Origin: JANWJE01 sp044326545
Lineage (GTDB): Bacteria > Chlamydiota > Chlamydiia > Chlamydiales > Parachlamydiaceae
Assembly (NCBI GenBank): GCA_044326545.1
Contig: JBIRBM010000001.1
Location: forward strand, 1 to 64,000
Reading direction: 5' to 3'
DNA: 64,000 bases
The first letter of the stretch is position 1; every line of letters starts with the position of its first letter. The notes beneath the pieces were generated by a model that had not been told where the DNA came from, made no database searches, and saw nothing but the letters and a program-made list of their open reading frames with translations. Positions 25,922 through 35,584 of this stretch are shown here, piece by piece. The position numbers and the translations under genes were made by a program.

Positions 25922-27313
25922 TTAACGATTAATATTTCTTGCAAAACCTGTCAATTGATTGTTTAATTCAGACATGAGAGATGTCAGAATATCAAACATT
26001 GTCTCAAGATTGGCATTTTGAATTTTAATGTCATCTAGCATTCTATTGCTCAGGTTTTGATTAGCCTGGACCGCCTTGTCTAAGTGTTGACTAATTGTGC
26101 TTCCCGCGTCTTCCCCCGCAATGATGTAACTCGTGATCGATTTGCTCGCATCGTCGACTGTTGGGGTTTTAAGGGGATTGCCATTTTTATCAACAAAACA
26201 TTGCTGGGTTGTTGTTGTTGTTTTTGTCTCATATCCATCTAAGACTCTTTCTTGCACAACATTTCCGTTGCTATCAACGACGTTGCTTCCGTCCGGATTT
26301 TTTTTATTGACATATTTATAAATAGGAACTTGCTCTGTTGTGGTGACTGTTGTTGTCTCAATGCGGGTTCCGGGAGGATATTGACTTGTGGGGAAATATT
26401 TCTCAAGGTCATCAAGCGCTTGTTTTGTTGTTCCGTATGCGCTTGTCGGTCCTTTATCTATATTCGGGTCAGCTGCGAGCATTGCATCAAGCTGCTTTTG
26501 AAGTTCATCGCGGGCAGTTAAAACATTATTAATCGAACTTGCTGAATCAGCTCCTGTGGAGGGTTTCACTTTAACTTCTGCCCCGTAGTAATCCTCTACC
26601 CACCCTAAGTAGGTATCGGTATTTTTTTTAATCCATCCAATAGGGTCCTCTTTATTGGGTATTTTGTCTAACATCTCCTTGGGAATATCGCTGACACTTT
26701 CCGGGGGGAATTTGAATCCTCCTCCATCAACAAGCTCTGTTTGTTGGAGCGCGTCTTCGAGAACCCCTAGATTGTTGATCACTGCCGTTGCAATCGCCAG
26801 TTGTTCGTTTAAGTCTTCTAATTGCTTCATGTACATGTCATAGGTTTCGTTTGCAAAACGCAATAACATATCTCCTAGAACTTCTGTATTTTTTGCATCA
26901 TTTTCAGGGCTCGTCATCGTTTTAATAGCGTCGGTTAGAAGCATTTTTTCTCCCCCAATTGTCAATTCGAAAGTAGAAAGAGCTTTGATGGTATTGGGGG
27001 TGATGTCAAATCCTCCTGTGGTAGGATTGATTGGGACCAGTCCAATCAAAATATCTGAGAATGTCTGCATTTCAACTGTGAGCCCGGGAGGCGTCGTTTT
27101 TAATTGATTTAGCTTATTTAATGCCTCAGCTAAGTCGTCAGCATCCTGCTGGGTGGGATTGGGTTTTGCTAAAATTGCATTGATCTCATTGAGGAGATCA
27201 TCGTAGAATTGTTTGACCTCTTTAGTCACACTCTCTGCATAAATGTTACTGGCTGAATTAATCGAAAGAGGGGAGTCGCTCCCATCCGTATAAGATGAAG
27301 ATATTGAATTCAT
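25922..27313 (-). CDS. Unrecognised T3SS-linked protein with Thr-rich beta segment
   Basis: 463 residues, start after AAAGGAG (MNSISSSYTDGSDSPLSINS). Mostly helical (residues 30-250 and 390-460), but residues about 318-380 hold two Thr-rich strands, TTTVTTTEQVPIYKYV and YETKTTTTTQQ, flanking a Gly/Asn/Asp turn (NPDGSNVVDSNGNVV), a likely long beta-hairpin. No leader, no membrane span. Ser-rich N terminus and operon place suggest a secreted T3SS protein. No family recognised. Confidence 0.6.
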   Translation of the reverse strand: MNSISSSYTDGSDSPLSINSASNIYAESVTKEVKQFYDDLLNEINAILAKPNPTQQDADDLAEALNKLNQLKTTPPGLTVEMQTFSDILIGLVPINPTTGGFDITPNTIKALSTFELTIGGEKMLLTDAIKTMTSPENDAKNTEVLGDMLLRFANETYDMYMKQLEDLNEQLAIATAVINNLGVLEDALQQTELVDGGGFKFPPESVSDIPKEMLDKIPNKEDPIGWIKKNTDTYLGWVEDYYGAEVKVKPSTGADSASSINNVLTARDELQKQLDAMLAADPNIDKGPTSAYGTTKQALDDLEKYFPTSQYPPGTRIETTTVTTTEQVPIYKYVNKKNPDGSNVVDSNGNVVQERVLDGYETKTTTTTQQCFVDKNGNPLKTPTVDDASKSITSYIIAGEDAGSTISQHLDKAVQANQNLSNRMLDDIKIQNANLETMFDILTSLMSELNNQLTGFARNINR

Positions 27314-27419
27314 ACAAGAACTCCTTTAATTTCAAAAAATAAGAAAGTCGAGATAATCACCGACTATTACCTCTATTTTATAACATATTTAATTAAATAT
27401 CATTTTTATTAACGATTTT

Positions 27420-30095
27420 TTAAATGATCAGATTCAATTGAGCTCTTTTTCCATCGTTATGATAAATCATGCTTGAGGCAAAGAGATATTGATAAGCTGG
27501 ATTTTGGAGTTTTTTGCTAAATTGGGCAAAGCTTGTGACGTTTTTCAAACTTTCGGCAAATGCCTCATGGACGCTATCCATCCATTTTTCATGATGATCC
27601 TTGACGAGGTAAGCAATTTGATTGGTGATTGATTGAGTCAAGGAATCGGGAGAGGAGGAGGAGGAGATGGTTTTAGAGTCAACATGTGGCTGCCCAAATA
27701 GCGTTTGCAAGATTTCTTGCCCAATTTCTTTTGCTAGAAAAGGGCCTAACTGAGGATTGAGCAAGAGGAGAGTCCTATTGTTTACAATCGAGGATCGTTC
27801 ATCTGACAAGCCTTTGTAGGCAGGGATTGAAGAGGATGTTGGTTCCTTTATCAATTGGGGTTGCTTGAGGGGCTCAATTGCAAGTGCAATCGATTGCTCT
27901 TTGAGAGGAATGAGGAGAGCTGTCTTTGCAATCTCAGAGTAATTCTTAACCCCTAAATCTTTTAAATAAGTGCTGATCTCTGAGCGAAATTGTTTTGCAG
28001 AAAGATCTGGAGAGGCGCTCAGAATATCTAAAACAGCTTTTTCGCAGATGATGCGCGCTTCTTCTAAAGAGTAGTCATGGGAAAGTGAGAGGGCTGTTTG
28101 GATCGAGTGTTTGAGCCAGAAGGTATCCACTGTTTTTTCAGAAATAGAGCCCGTGACATGAGGGGATAAAAGACCCCTTTGTGCTAATTGCCCTCCGATT
28201 TGCCCTAAATAAGTCGCTTTATCTTGAGGATATCCTTTTTTGATAAAGTGATTGTTGATTTCCTCTTCAATCTTGATTACTTTTTGAGAATCTTTTTTTT
28301 CTGCAGAAGCAATCAGTTCATTTAAAGGAATTGAAGCATTTGATAGTGTCTGGGCGAATAGTCCTTGTAGCCCTAGACTTTCTTCGATGAGTTTGCTTGC
28401 AGCCATCAGCTGTCCTAGGATGATAATTCTTCCAATTTTCTCTTTGCCTTGAGGAGAAATTCCGGAACATTCAGGAAGAGAGTCAAGGAAAGTGTCTATG
28501 GTTTTCATGAGGATTCCATGATCAATGTCTTCCAACATACGATTAGAGAGGGAGATGGAAAATAAAATAGGGAATGCCGGGCTGTCTTTTGGTAAATGTG
28601 TCAGAACATCCACAATAATCCCAAGACTTGGCAATAGAGCTTGCATGCTTTGATTGGCTAATAAGCCGAGGGATAAAAGAATGAGTTTATTCGTGATCTG
28701 ATGAATCAATGATTCTCTTGCTTGGAGATTAAGTTGAATCAATGATTTCAATGCCTCGATTGAAATCGTCTCTTGTAATAGACGTTTTCCTAAGAGGAGA
28801 CTCATTTCCGGGTCATCGAGTTCTTCAATCTGGGCGGTCAAAATATTTTTTTTCCATTCATTTGATCCTTTGATCTGATCTCCATGAGCAAGTAATGTCT
28901 CGATAAGCGTGTTGAATTTCAGAAGATCAGAAGAGGACAGTTCATCGTCTATGCTCCTCATTTTTTGGTGGACCATAAAAGAATTAAACTGATTGCATTG
29001 CATCATTTTTTGATCGATCGGGACGACTCGTGTTTCGTACATTGATTGATAAAGTCCTTCGTACAAGAGGTCTGATGCAAAAGGAGGAAAGCTTGGAAGG
29101 GGCTGGAGGGGGAGGGGGCCTGTTTGTGCAATGGATCTTATATCAAGAGGAAGGGAGGGAATTGTAACGGTTGATGATCCGTTGATTAAAATAGGGGCTT
29201 TGATGACCTCTTGATCATTTGAAATGTCTCGTGTATCAGCGAGTGTCAATTGAGGAATTGTAAGACCGGAGGCTTTAAGGTAATCTGTTAAGTTGTGTTG
29301 TTCAATAAAGTCGTTAATGGCTCCGTTGTATTCAGCCGCCTTTTGATTATAGGTGATGGCTCCTAAATTGTAGTTGTTCAGTTCGCTAGAGCGTTTATCC
29401 CATGTTTCATTAAAGGTTGCAACAGCGTTTTGATAATCCTGTGTGATGGCGTTGTATTGATCGAGCAGCTCATCGGGTTCTTCCGGAATCAAAAATTGCC
29501 CATTTCCCAGATTCACGGCTCCAATCGCCATCAAATTGTTCATGTATTCGTCATAAGCATGCGTTAAATCGGCATAAGCTTGTTTTTCTGCTTCATTTCC
29601 TTGGTTGATACGATCAATTTCTTTTTGCTGGAGCTCAGCCAATTCTTTCATTTCTTTGAGGTCATGATCGAGTTCTGCAAGAATCACGGCAATTTCTTTC
29701 TCAATATCAGCGATTGAGGCTTCTTTCTCTTCTAGGATCTGTGATAATTGCAGTGCTTGTGATGCAGCCAATAGATTGAGTTTGTATCGACTTTCGATGT
29801 CAATTTGCGCAGAAGCACTGAGTTGATGACGAAAGACACGAATGGCGTCGAGCAAAATCCGAAGAGTGTCTGTTTGAGAGGTTTCAGATTGAGGAGGAGC
29901 AATTAACGGATTACTCGCTTCTATCGAGGTTGGTGTCAAGGGATCTGAAGGATTTGAAGCGGTGATGAAAAGATCTTGACTCTCCTTTTTTTTTATTTGC
30001 GCCGCTTCATGAGGGGGAGAAATGTTGTGTGGAGATTGTTCTGTTGAAGAGGGGGGGATTGTGTTTGGATGTTTAGGAAGATGGATAGACATCAT
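27420..30095 (-). CDS. Large T3SS-linked protein, candidate effector
   Basis: 891 residues. The start is one of two adjacent ATGs after AGGAG; the second is better spaced. Residues 1-85 are Pro/Ser/Thr-rich, residues 100-190 form a coiled coil (LEEKEASIADIEKEIAVILA), residues 190-260 contain YNAITQDYQNAVATFNETWD and related YN/N-rich repeats, and the remainder is helical with a Ser run (SSSSSPD) near 800. No signal peptide. First gene of the translocator operon. The length (about 830-880) and helical/coiled-coil style recall the chlamydial DUF582 effectors, but I cannot confirm that by eye. Confidence 0.6.
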   Translation of the reverse strand: MMSIHLPKHPNTIPPSSTEQSPHNISPPHEAAQIKKKESQDLFITASNPSDPLTPTSIEASNPLIAPPQSETSQTDTLRILLDAIRVFRHQLSASAQIDIESRYKLNLLAASQALQLSQILEEKEASIADIEKEIAVILAELDHDLKEMKELAELQQKEIDRINQGNEAEKQAYADLTHAYDEYMNNLMAIGAVNLGNGQFLIPEEPDELLDQYNAITQDYQNAVATFNETWDKRSSELNNYNLGAITYNQKAAEYNGAINDFIEQHNLTDYLKASGLTIPQLTLADTRDISNDQEVIKAPILINGSSTVTIPSLPLDIRSIAQTGPLPLQPLPSFPPFASDLLYEGLYQSMYETRVVPIDQKMMQCNQFNSFMVHQKMRSIDDELSSSDLLKFNTLIETLLAHGDQIKGSNEWKKNILTAQIEELDDPEMSLLLGKRLLQETISIEALKSLIQLNLQARESLIHQITNKLILLSLGLLANQSMQALLPSLGIIVDVLTHLPKDSPAFPILFSISLSNRMLEDIDHGILMKTIDTFLDSLPECSGISPQGKEKIGRIIILGQLMAASKLIEESLGLQGLFAQTLSNASIPLNELIASAEKKDSQKVIKIEEEINNHFIKKGYPQDKATYLGQIGGQLAQRGLLSPHVTGSISEKTVDTFWLKHSIQTALSLSHDYSLEEARIICEKAVLDILSASPDLSAKQFRSEISTYLKDLGVKNYSEIAKTALLIPLKEQSIALAIEPLKQPQLIKEPTSSSIPAYKGLSDERSSIVNNRTLLLLNPQLGPFLAKEIGQEILQTLFGQPHVDSKTISSSSSPDSLTQSITNQIAYLVKDHHEKWMDSVHEAFAESLKNVTSFAQFSKKLQNPAYQYLFASSMIYHNDGKRAQLNLII

Positions 30096-30142
30096 ATTTC
30101 TCCTGTTTACCGGAACGGGTCGATTGAAAAATGGGGAGAAGG

Positions 30143-30209
30143 ACTCACCTTACGCAACGGGAGCACCATTTAGGCTGCAGCGAAAGCTCTCGCGGTGCGT
30201 AAGGTGAGT
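30143..30209. repeat. Family A palindromic repeat, short complete copy
   Basis: ACTCACCTTACGCA at the left and TGCGTAAGGTGAGT at the right, with TTTAGGCTGCAGCGAAAGCT in the middle. Lies upstream of the large T3SS-linked gene, next to a family C element four bases away. Confidence 0.75.
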
Positions 30210-30212
30210 GAG

Positions 30213-30321
30213 GGCGTGTCATGAATTGATCATAAATTTTATTCAAGTTCTTTCCAAGCGGGTGGTCACATTGCTTGAGAAATCATCTTGAATAGAGGCG
30301 ATGAGCAATTGATGACACGCC
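30213..30321. repeat. Family C palindromic repeat, complete copy
   Basis: About 109 bases with terminal inverted repeats GGCGTGTCATGAATTGATCA and its partner at the right (mirrors GGCGTGTCATCAATTGCTCA). The centre holds CAAGCGGGTGGTCACATTGC, a block also found at 44130 and, in the opposite sense, at 53568. Confidence 0.75.
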
Positions 30322-30407
30322 TTAGTTACGAGATATCAGAATATGAGTAAACAAACAAGAGATAAAATGTCCTCAGAATGTCAACCTTACTTTAGGTCGC
30401 CCGAGCA

Positions 30408-30432
30408 TCAAAGATTTTGAAGAGGTTCTAAA
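30408..30432. repeat. Family B repeat half, overlapping the asd stop
   Basis: On the minus strand it reads TAGAACCTCTTCAAAATCTT followed by TGATG, one mismatch over about 22 bases from the other family B ends. The asd stop codon TGA is part of this block. Confidence 0.6.
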
Positions 30433-31481
30433 AACAAGTGTTGCGTTAACATTCCCTTTTTAGCCATTAATTCAGCATTAAGGATGGCGCATCCGGCAGC
30501 ACCCCTAATGGTATTATGTGAAAGGATGATGAATTTCCAGTCAAGCAAAGGACATGGCCGAAGTCTGCCTATCGACACTGCCATTCCGGCTCCCAGATTG
30601 CGATGTAATTTTGGTTGAGGAGACCTCTCCTCTTTTAAATAGATGATCGGGTGTTTAGGCGCCATCGGTAATTTCAATCGTTGAGGCTCACCTTCAAATG
30701 TTTGCCAAGCTTCAATGATCTCATTTTCCTTGGCTTTTTTTTTGAGCTTGACTGAGACACAACCTAAATGTCCATCAGCGACAGGCACTCGGGTACATTG
30801 GGCACTGATATGCATCGGATAAGGAATGATTTCTTTTTCATGGTATCTACCCATGATTTTTAATGGCTCTTCCTCTATTTTGGCCTCTTCTCCGGAAATA
30901 TAAGGAATCACATTATCTAAGATATCCAAACTTGGAACTCCGGGATATCCCGCACCAGATAAAGCCTGTAATGTGACAACATTGACAGCTTCAATGCCCC
31001 ACTTATCAAGCAGAGGTTTTAATGCCATCGTCATTCCAATCACTGAGCAATTGGGATTCGTTATGATCGCGCCATTGCCAAAATGTTGGTGTTGGATAAG
31101 TTTTAGATGGTCGCTGTTGATCTCTGGCACGAGAAGCGGGACGTGAGGATCCATCCGATGATTGCTGCAATTAGAAATGACTTTATAACCACTTTTGGCA
31201 AAATTTTCTTCAATTTCTCCGGCAATCCGAGAATCTAATCCTGAAAATACGACATCGCAAGGCAGATCAGGGCGGCAAGGAGCAACAGTCATTTCCCCTA
31301 TTTTCTTCGGCAATTGAGTGGGCATGGCCCATCTCATCGATTCGCCATAAGTTTTACCGGTAGATCGATTAGAAGCAGCCAGAGCGACAACCTCAAACCA
31401 AGGATGAGAGCAAAGCAATTCAACAAATTTCTGTCCTACCATTCCTGTTGCGCCAAGAATGCCAACTGAAATCTTTTCCAT
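30408..31481 (-). CDS. asd: Aspartate-semialdehyde dehydrogenase
   Basis: 357 residues. It reduces aspartyl-phosphate to aspartate semialdehyde, the branch to meso-diaminopimelate and lysine. N-terminal Rossmann motif GILGATGMVGQKFVELL, catalytic cysteine in NPNCSVIG, and GHLGCVSVKL contributing the substrate-side histidine. The lineup matches the archaeal/yeast-type ASADH subclass rather than the E. coli type. The product feeds MurE, encoded 9 kb away. The last residues (EPLQNL) and the stop are encoded by a family B repeat fragment, so the C terminus may have been changed by insertion. Confidence 0.93.
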   Translation of the reverse strand: MEKISVGILGATGMVGQKFVELLCSHPWFEVVALAASNRSTGKTYGESMRWAMPTQLPKKIGEMTVAPCRPDLPCDVVFSGLDSRIAGEIEENFAKSGYKVISNCSNHRMDPHVPLLVPEINSDHLKLIQHQHFGNGAIITNPNCSVIGMTMALKPLLDKWGIEAVNVVTLQALSGAGYPGVPSLDILDNVIPYISGEEAKIEEEPLKIMGRYHEKEIIPYPMHISAQCTRVPVADGHLGCVSVKLKKKAKENEIIEAWQTFEGEPQRLKLPMAPKHPIIYLKEERSPQPKLHRNLGAGMAVSIGRLRPCPLLDWKFIILSHNTIRGAAGCAILNAELMAKKGMLTQHLFLEPLQNL

Positions 31482-31511
31482 TTTTTTGCCTTATTTCTGT
31501 AAGAGAGTGTT

Positions 31512-32576
31512 CTAAATCCATTTTCTTCGCCGGAAAAATATAAGCATGGAAATTGCTGTCGCCCCCATTGTGCAAACGACAAGGGGATAACCCCACTGAG
31601 TGTGAAGCTCTGGCATGTGCTCGAAGTTCATTCCATATAAGCTTGAAATAAAGGTCAGAGGGACGAAAATTGTTGAGACAATCGTCAACACTTTCATGAT
31701 GTCATTTGTTCGAATGTTAATATTCGAGAGATAGATATCGATCATTCCTCCGACAACATCGCGAAAACTCTCGATGATGTCAATGGTTTGTACTGTGTGA
31801 TCATGTACATCTTGGAGGTAAATTTTTGTTGTTGAATCAACGAGGTGATCATCCAAGTGAGCCAGACGGTTAATCACGTCGCGCATAGGCCAAATGGCTT
31901 TTCTTAGAATAATCATCTCTCGTTTGGCGTGTTGGACTTTTTGGAGCGTATTAGCCTTTGGAAATGTGATGAGTTCTTCCTCGAGACTATCTAAGCTGAT
32001 ATCAACTTTTTCAAGGACAACAAAATAATAATCGACAATTGTATCAAGAAGTGCGTAGGCTAAGAAATCGGAGCCTTGCTTGCGGATTCGGTTGCTTCCT
32101 TGTCTTAAACGATCTTCAATTGGTTTAAAAATGTCCTCATTCCCTTCTAAAAAAGTAATTAAGTAATTGTTGCCAAACACGATGCTGATTTGTTCATCTT
32201 TTAATGCTTGAGATGTTGGCTCATATTGAAGGGATCGAGCAACAATAAACACTTGATTGTCAAATACATCCAGCTTTGGGCGTTGCCCCGTGCTCACAAT
32301 GTCTTCGATAAAAAGAGCATGCAACTTAAACGTTTTACCGATGGAAGCAACGGTATCGGGGTCAAAAACACCGTGGACTTGTATCCATGTCATGGTTGGC
32401 ATGTTGATGTGTTGAAGGCATTCCTCAACGGAGGCATCTTTTTTCTCTTTCCATTTATCTTCTCCATACTCAAAAATCGAGAGTCTGATTTTCTTCCCGC
32501 CACTACTGCCTGTATAGAGAAGCGAGCCGGGAGGAAGACCTGCCGGACGAATTTTCTTTGGAAATAGACGAGTCAT
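31512..32576 (-). CDS. corA: CorA-type magnesium transporter
   Basis: About 354 residues. A long N-terminal cytoplasmic domain with helices (LRKAIWPMRDVINRLAHLDD) is followed by two C-terminal TM helices, the first ending in the YGMNF selectivity motif and the second near the C terminus (YPLVVCTMGATAISMLIFF). CorA forms pentameric Mg2+/Co2+/Ni2+ channels in the inner membrane. The ATG at 32576 follows AAAGG; an ATG at 32600 adds eight residues. Lies 31 bases downstream of dnaA, likely in the same transcript. Confidence 0.92.
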   Translation of the reverse strand: MTRLFPKKIRPAGLPPGSLLYTGSSGGKKIRLSIFEYGEDKWKEKKDASVEECLQHINMPTMTWIQVHGVFDPDTVASIGKTFKLHALFIEDIVSTGQRPKLDVFDNQVFIVARSLQYEPTSQALKDEQISIVFGNNYLITFLEGNEDIFKPIEDRLRQGSNRIRKQGSDFLAYALLDTIVDYYFVVLEKVDISLDSLEEELITFPKANTLQKVQHAKREMIILRKAIWPMRDVINRLAHLDDHLVDSTTKIYLQDVHDHTVQTIDIIESFRDVVGGMIDIYLSNINIRTNDIMKVLTIVSTIFVPLTFISSLYGMNFEHMPELHTQWGYPLVVCTMGATAISMLIFFRRRKWI

Positions 32577-32606
32577 TCGTAGCCTTTCACATCTGATCAA
32601 TCTTAA

Positions 32607-33959
32607 TTAAGCTTCGATATTTCGACGTACCATGCCGATTTGACGACGTAAAGTATCATCGATTGTCACTTTTTTTTCGATATTTTTGCATGCATGTAAA
32701 ATCGTCGAGTGGGTTTTGCCAAATGACGCTCCGAGCATGATCAATGATTCGTTGATCATTTCTTTGGCTAAGTACATGGCAACTTGACGGGGTAAAGCAA
32801 TGTCTTTTGTCCGGTTCGATCCTCTTAAATCGCTAACGCGAACTTGAAATACAGCCGCGACGCTTTTGAGGATTTGCTCAACAGAGATTTTTTCTCGAGG
32901 AGCTTGTTGAAGCATTTCACGAAGAGTGTTTTCGACTAGCTCTTCTGTGATATTTAAGTTCATCAGCCTGCAATGAGCACTTAATCGATTGATCGCCCCT
33001 TCGAGTTGACGGACATTATTGTGAATGTGTTCGGCGATAAAAAAAGCAACTTTATGAGGGATATGAAGCCCTTTTAGCTCTGCTTTGTGCTGCAAAATTG
33101 CCACCCGAGTTTCTAGCTCCGGCACTCCCATATGCGCGACGAGTCCTCCTTCCATTTTTCCGATGGTGCGCTCTGATAATTTTAATAGCGAAGGGGCTTT
33201 ATCGCTTGTAATGACAATTTGCGCCCCTTTGTTTTTTAACGCTTCAAAGGTGTAGGACAACTCTTCTTCAAAATTTAAGCGATTTTGGAGAAATTGGATA
33301 TCATCAACGAGGAGGACATCGATTTGCGAACGATAAAATCTTTTCATCTTATCAACTGATTTATTTCGTAAACTATCCACAAGATCATTGATAAAAGCTT
33401 CAGTTGTAATGCATTGAACACGAAGTTTTTTATGATGTTCTCGGATGTAGTGCCCAATACTGTGTAGAATATGGGTTTTGCCCAATCCCACTCCACCGTG
33501 GATGAATAAGGGGTTATACGATTGGCCTGGGCGTAGAGCAACGCCCATAGCAGCAGATTTCACAAATTGATTCGCCGAACCCTCAATAAAAGTTTCAAAC
33601 CGATAATGATGATTTAATTTAACCTCGGGATGTGCGGCATAGTGTTGGGAAGATTCTACATGAATCACGGGGGGCACGAGAGAAGGAGAAGAAGATTTCT
33701 TAGCAGTTGGAGCAATCACAAAACGGATGGAGGGATCTCCTGATCCATTTGTTGGAAGGAATGCACATAAATCTTTTTTATAATTTGCGATGAGATATTC
33801 TTGGACGAAAATATTAGGGACTTCAAGCGTAATCTCTTCTTCTGTCGCTTCCATCACTTGAATGGGAGAAAACCAATTGCCAAATGCGGTTAATGAGCAT
33901 CTCGTTTTTACAAATTGTAAAAATTGGGTCCAAGCCTCGCGTGTATCACAAGCTAGCAT
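32607..33959 (-). CDS. dnaA: Chromosomal replication initiator DnaA (probably the DnaA2 paralogue)
   Basis: 450 residues. Domain I (AWTQFLQFVKTRCSLTAFGNWF) binds helicase; domain III is AAA+ with Walker A GGVGLGKTH at ~155-163 and Walker B VLLVDDIQFL near 215; domain IV has the DnaA signature helix with FGKTHSTILHACKNI. All expected residues are present. Chlamydiae encode two DnaA proteins; the neighbouring TPR and CT273-like genes and the rsmH-ftsI-murE run match the DnaA2 (CT275) neighbourhood as I remember it. I saw no convincing cluster of DnaA boxes in the 430 bases upstream. Confidence 0.95.
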   Translation of the reverse strand: MLACDTREAWTQFLQFVKTRCSLTAFGNWFSPIQVMEATEEEITLEVPNIFVQEYLIANYKKDLCAFLPTNGSGDPSIRFVIAPTAKKSSSPSLVPPVIHVESSQHYAAHPEVKLNHHYRFETFIEGSANQFVKSAAMGVALRPGQSYNPLFIHGGVGLGKTHILHSIGHYIREHHKKLRVQCITTEAFINDLVDSLRNKSVDKMKRFYRSQIDVLLVDDIQFLQNRLNFEEELSYTFEALKNKGAQIVITSDKAPSLLKLSERTIGKMEGGLVAHMGVPELETRVAILQHKAELKGLHIPHKVAFFIAEHIHNNVRQLEGAINRLSAHCRLMNLNITEELVENTLREMLQQAPREKISVEQILKSVAAVFQVRVSDLRGSNRTKDIALPRQVAMYLAKEMINESLIMLGASFGKTHSTILHACKNIEKKVTIDDTLRRQIGMVRRNIEA

Positions 33960-34390
33960 ACGTTCTATCCTTGAAAGTTATGAACAACGTTTCCACAATA
34001 CAGTCTGAAGCTGTTTCGTCAAAGAATTTAACATGAGTTGCTAAAGCTGGCAAGCTATTTCATTGATCAAAAAAGGACAATGATTGATAACCCTCTGATT
34101 ATCAAAATAAGAGCCAAGAAATAAAAAAGTTATTACTATTTTTCAGCCTTCAAAGAAGGAAGTTTTAATGTAATTCTCTATAATACAAATAGATAAAACT
34201 TTCTACTTCCCTGTTTTGCTTTGTGTTGTCGACTCATAATCAACCAGATGAGCGAAGAAAAAATTGAATTTATTTGCTTTTGCGACAAATCAAGATTTGG
34301 CATCTTCTATAGAAACTGATTCATTACTCATTTTACCCAACGGGGAGCCCTCCCGGCGGGTAAGATGAGTTCATTATAGGAAATATTTTT
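33960..34390. other. Intergenic region between dnaA and the aminotransferase
   Basis: 431 non-coding, AT-rich bases between divergent genes, so it should hold both promoters. A TATAAT hexamer occurs on the plus strand at 34179-34184, but no good -35 lies at the right distance. Only one weak DnaA-box-like site (GTTTCCACA near 33990) was noticed. A short family A repeat sits at 34326-34370. Confidence 0.5.
34326..34370. repeat. Family A palindromic repeat, short copy upstream of the aminotransferase
   Basis: ACTCATTTTACCC and GGGTAAGATGAGT form a 13-base inverted pair with one mismatch around a 19-base GC-rich centre (AACGGGGAGCCCTCCCGGC). Ends 20 bases before the start codon, where it could influence initiation or readthrough. 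Confidence 0.65.
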
Positions 34391-35584
34391 ATGGGACATA
34401 CACGGAGTTATTTGCCTTATGCTAAGCAATCAATCAGTGAGGAAGATATTCAAGCTGTTGCTGACGCTTTAAAAGAAGAGTGGATTACGCGAGGACCGCT
34501 GGTTCAAGAATTTGAACAAGCATGTGCCACTTATCTTCAAGTTCCTTATGCAATCGCATTTAATAGTGGGACAGCTGCCCTGATGGCTGCTTATTTTGCG
34601 GCGGGTTTATGTTCATTCGATCGCGTCATCTCGACCCCTAATACTTTTATTGCAACCTTAGGAGGGGCTATTGAAATAGGAATCGCCCCTTGCTTTATTG
34701 ACATTGATCGGTTGACCGGAAACATGGATATGACTCAAGTAACAGATCAATTCGATTTTAGTTTAAAGCGGGGGCGTCCCTTTATTGTGCCCGTTCATTT
34801 TTCAGGTTTGGCTCTTGATATGGAAAAATTGAGCAACGCTATCTCTCATCCTGATGCTGTGATTATTGAGGATGCAGCCCACGCTTTGGGCTCTTTCTAT
34901 CCTTGCGGTCAAAAGGTGGGAAATTGTGTGTATAGCGACATGACAATTTTTAGTTTTCACCCGGCCAAATCTCTGACGACAGGAGAGGGGGGGATGGTCA
35001 CAACCCGCAATCCTGAATTCTACCATCGCTTGCAATTGTTTCGAAATAATGGGATAGAGCGCCACGCTCCTTATCTTCGCCAGCCTGAAGCGGATGGGTA
35101 TTATGAAGTGCAAGCGATTAGCGGAAATTTTAATTTTACCAGTTTCCAAGCGGCTTTAGGATTGAGTCAACTGAGGCGATTGGATCGTTTTATCGAGAAG
35201 CGACGCAAGCTTGTCAAGTTATATCGAAAGCGATTAGCCAACATTCCTCACTTGATTCTTTTTCATGACAACCAAGATGAATCTTCAGCTTTCCATCTTT
35301 TTGTGGTTCAAATTGATTTTGCGGCTTACCGTACAACGCGCGAGAAAGTCATGCGGCAGCTCCACGATCAAGGGATTGGAACTCAAGTCCACTATATTCC
35401 TCTTTACCATCATCCAGTCGTTCGCGCAAGGAGAGAATTACAGGGAGTGAATCATCCGAATATGGAGCTTTATTATCAACAAACCCTTTCCCTGCCGCTT
35501 TATGTGGATTTGAGGGAGGAAGAGATTGAAAGAATTTGCCATGCGCTGATTGAAATTTTAGGAGGGGCTGTAAGCCAGAAGTAG
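34391..35584 (+). CDS. PLP-dependent sugar aminotransferase, DegT/DnrJ/EryC1/StrS family (PseC-like)
   Basis: 397 residues. These enzymes transfer an amino group to a nucleotide-activated keto-sugar. FNSGTAALMAAYFA (phosphate-binding loop), EDAAHALG (pyridine-ring Asp), and FSFHPAKSLTTGEGGM (lysine that forms the Schiff base) are all present; the SFHPxKxxTTGEGG variant is typical of PseC-type transaminases. No other nucleotide-sugar genes are in the window, so the substrate is open; it may decorate a surface glycan. Start follows AGGA at a rather long distance. Its 3' end overlaps the convergent TPR gene by 27 bases. Confidence 0.85.
   Translation: MGHTRSYLPYAKQSISEEDIQAVADALKEEWITRGPLVQEFEQACATYLQVPYAIAFNSGTAALMAAYFAAGLCSFDRVISTPNTFIATLGGAIEIGIAPCFIDIDRLTGNMDMTQVTDQFDFSLKRGRPFIVPVHFSGLALDMEKLSNAISHPDAVIIEDAAHALGSFYPCGQKVGNCVYSDMTIFSFHPAKSLTTGEGGMVTTRNPEFYHRLQLFRNNGIERHAPYLRQPEADGYYEVQAISGNFNFTSFQAALGLSQLRRLDRFIEKRRKLVKLYRKRLANIPHLILFHDNQDESSAFHLFVVQIDFAAYRTTREKVMRQLHDQGIGTQVHYIPLYHHPVVRARRELQGVNHPNMELYYQQTLSLPLYVDLREEEIERICHALIEILGGAVSQK

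Noticed and set aside
27420..30095. Naming the 891-residue protein CopN
   Set aside because: CopN is about half this size with HrpJ/TyeA-like helices; I could not see that pattern, and the coiled coil plus YN-rich repeats are different.
33960..34390. Replication origin next to dnaA
   Set aside because: I looked for clusters of TTATNCACA and an AT-rich unwinding block; only one weak DnaA-box-like site was seen. The region may be ordinary promoter DNA, and dnaA is not always near oriC in chlamydiae.
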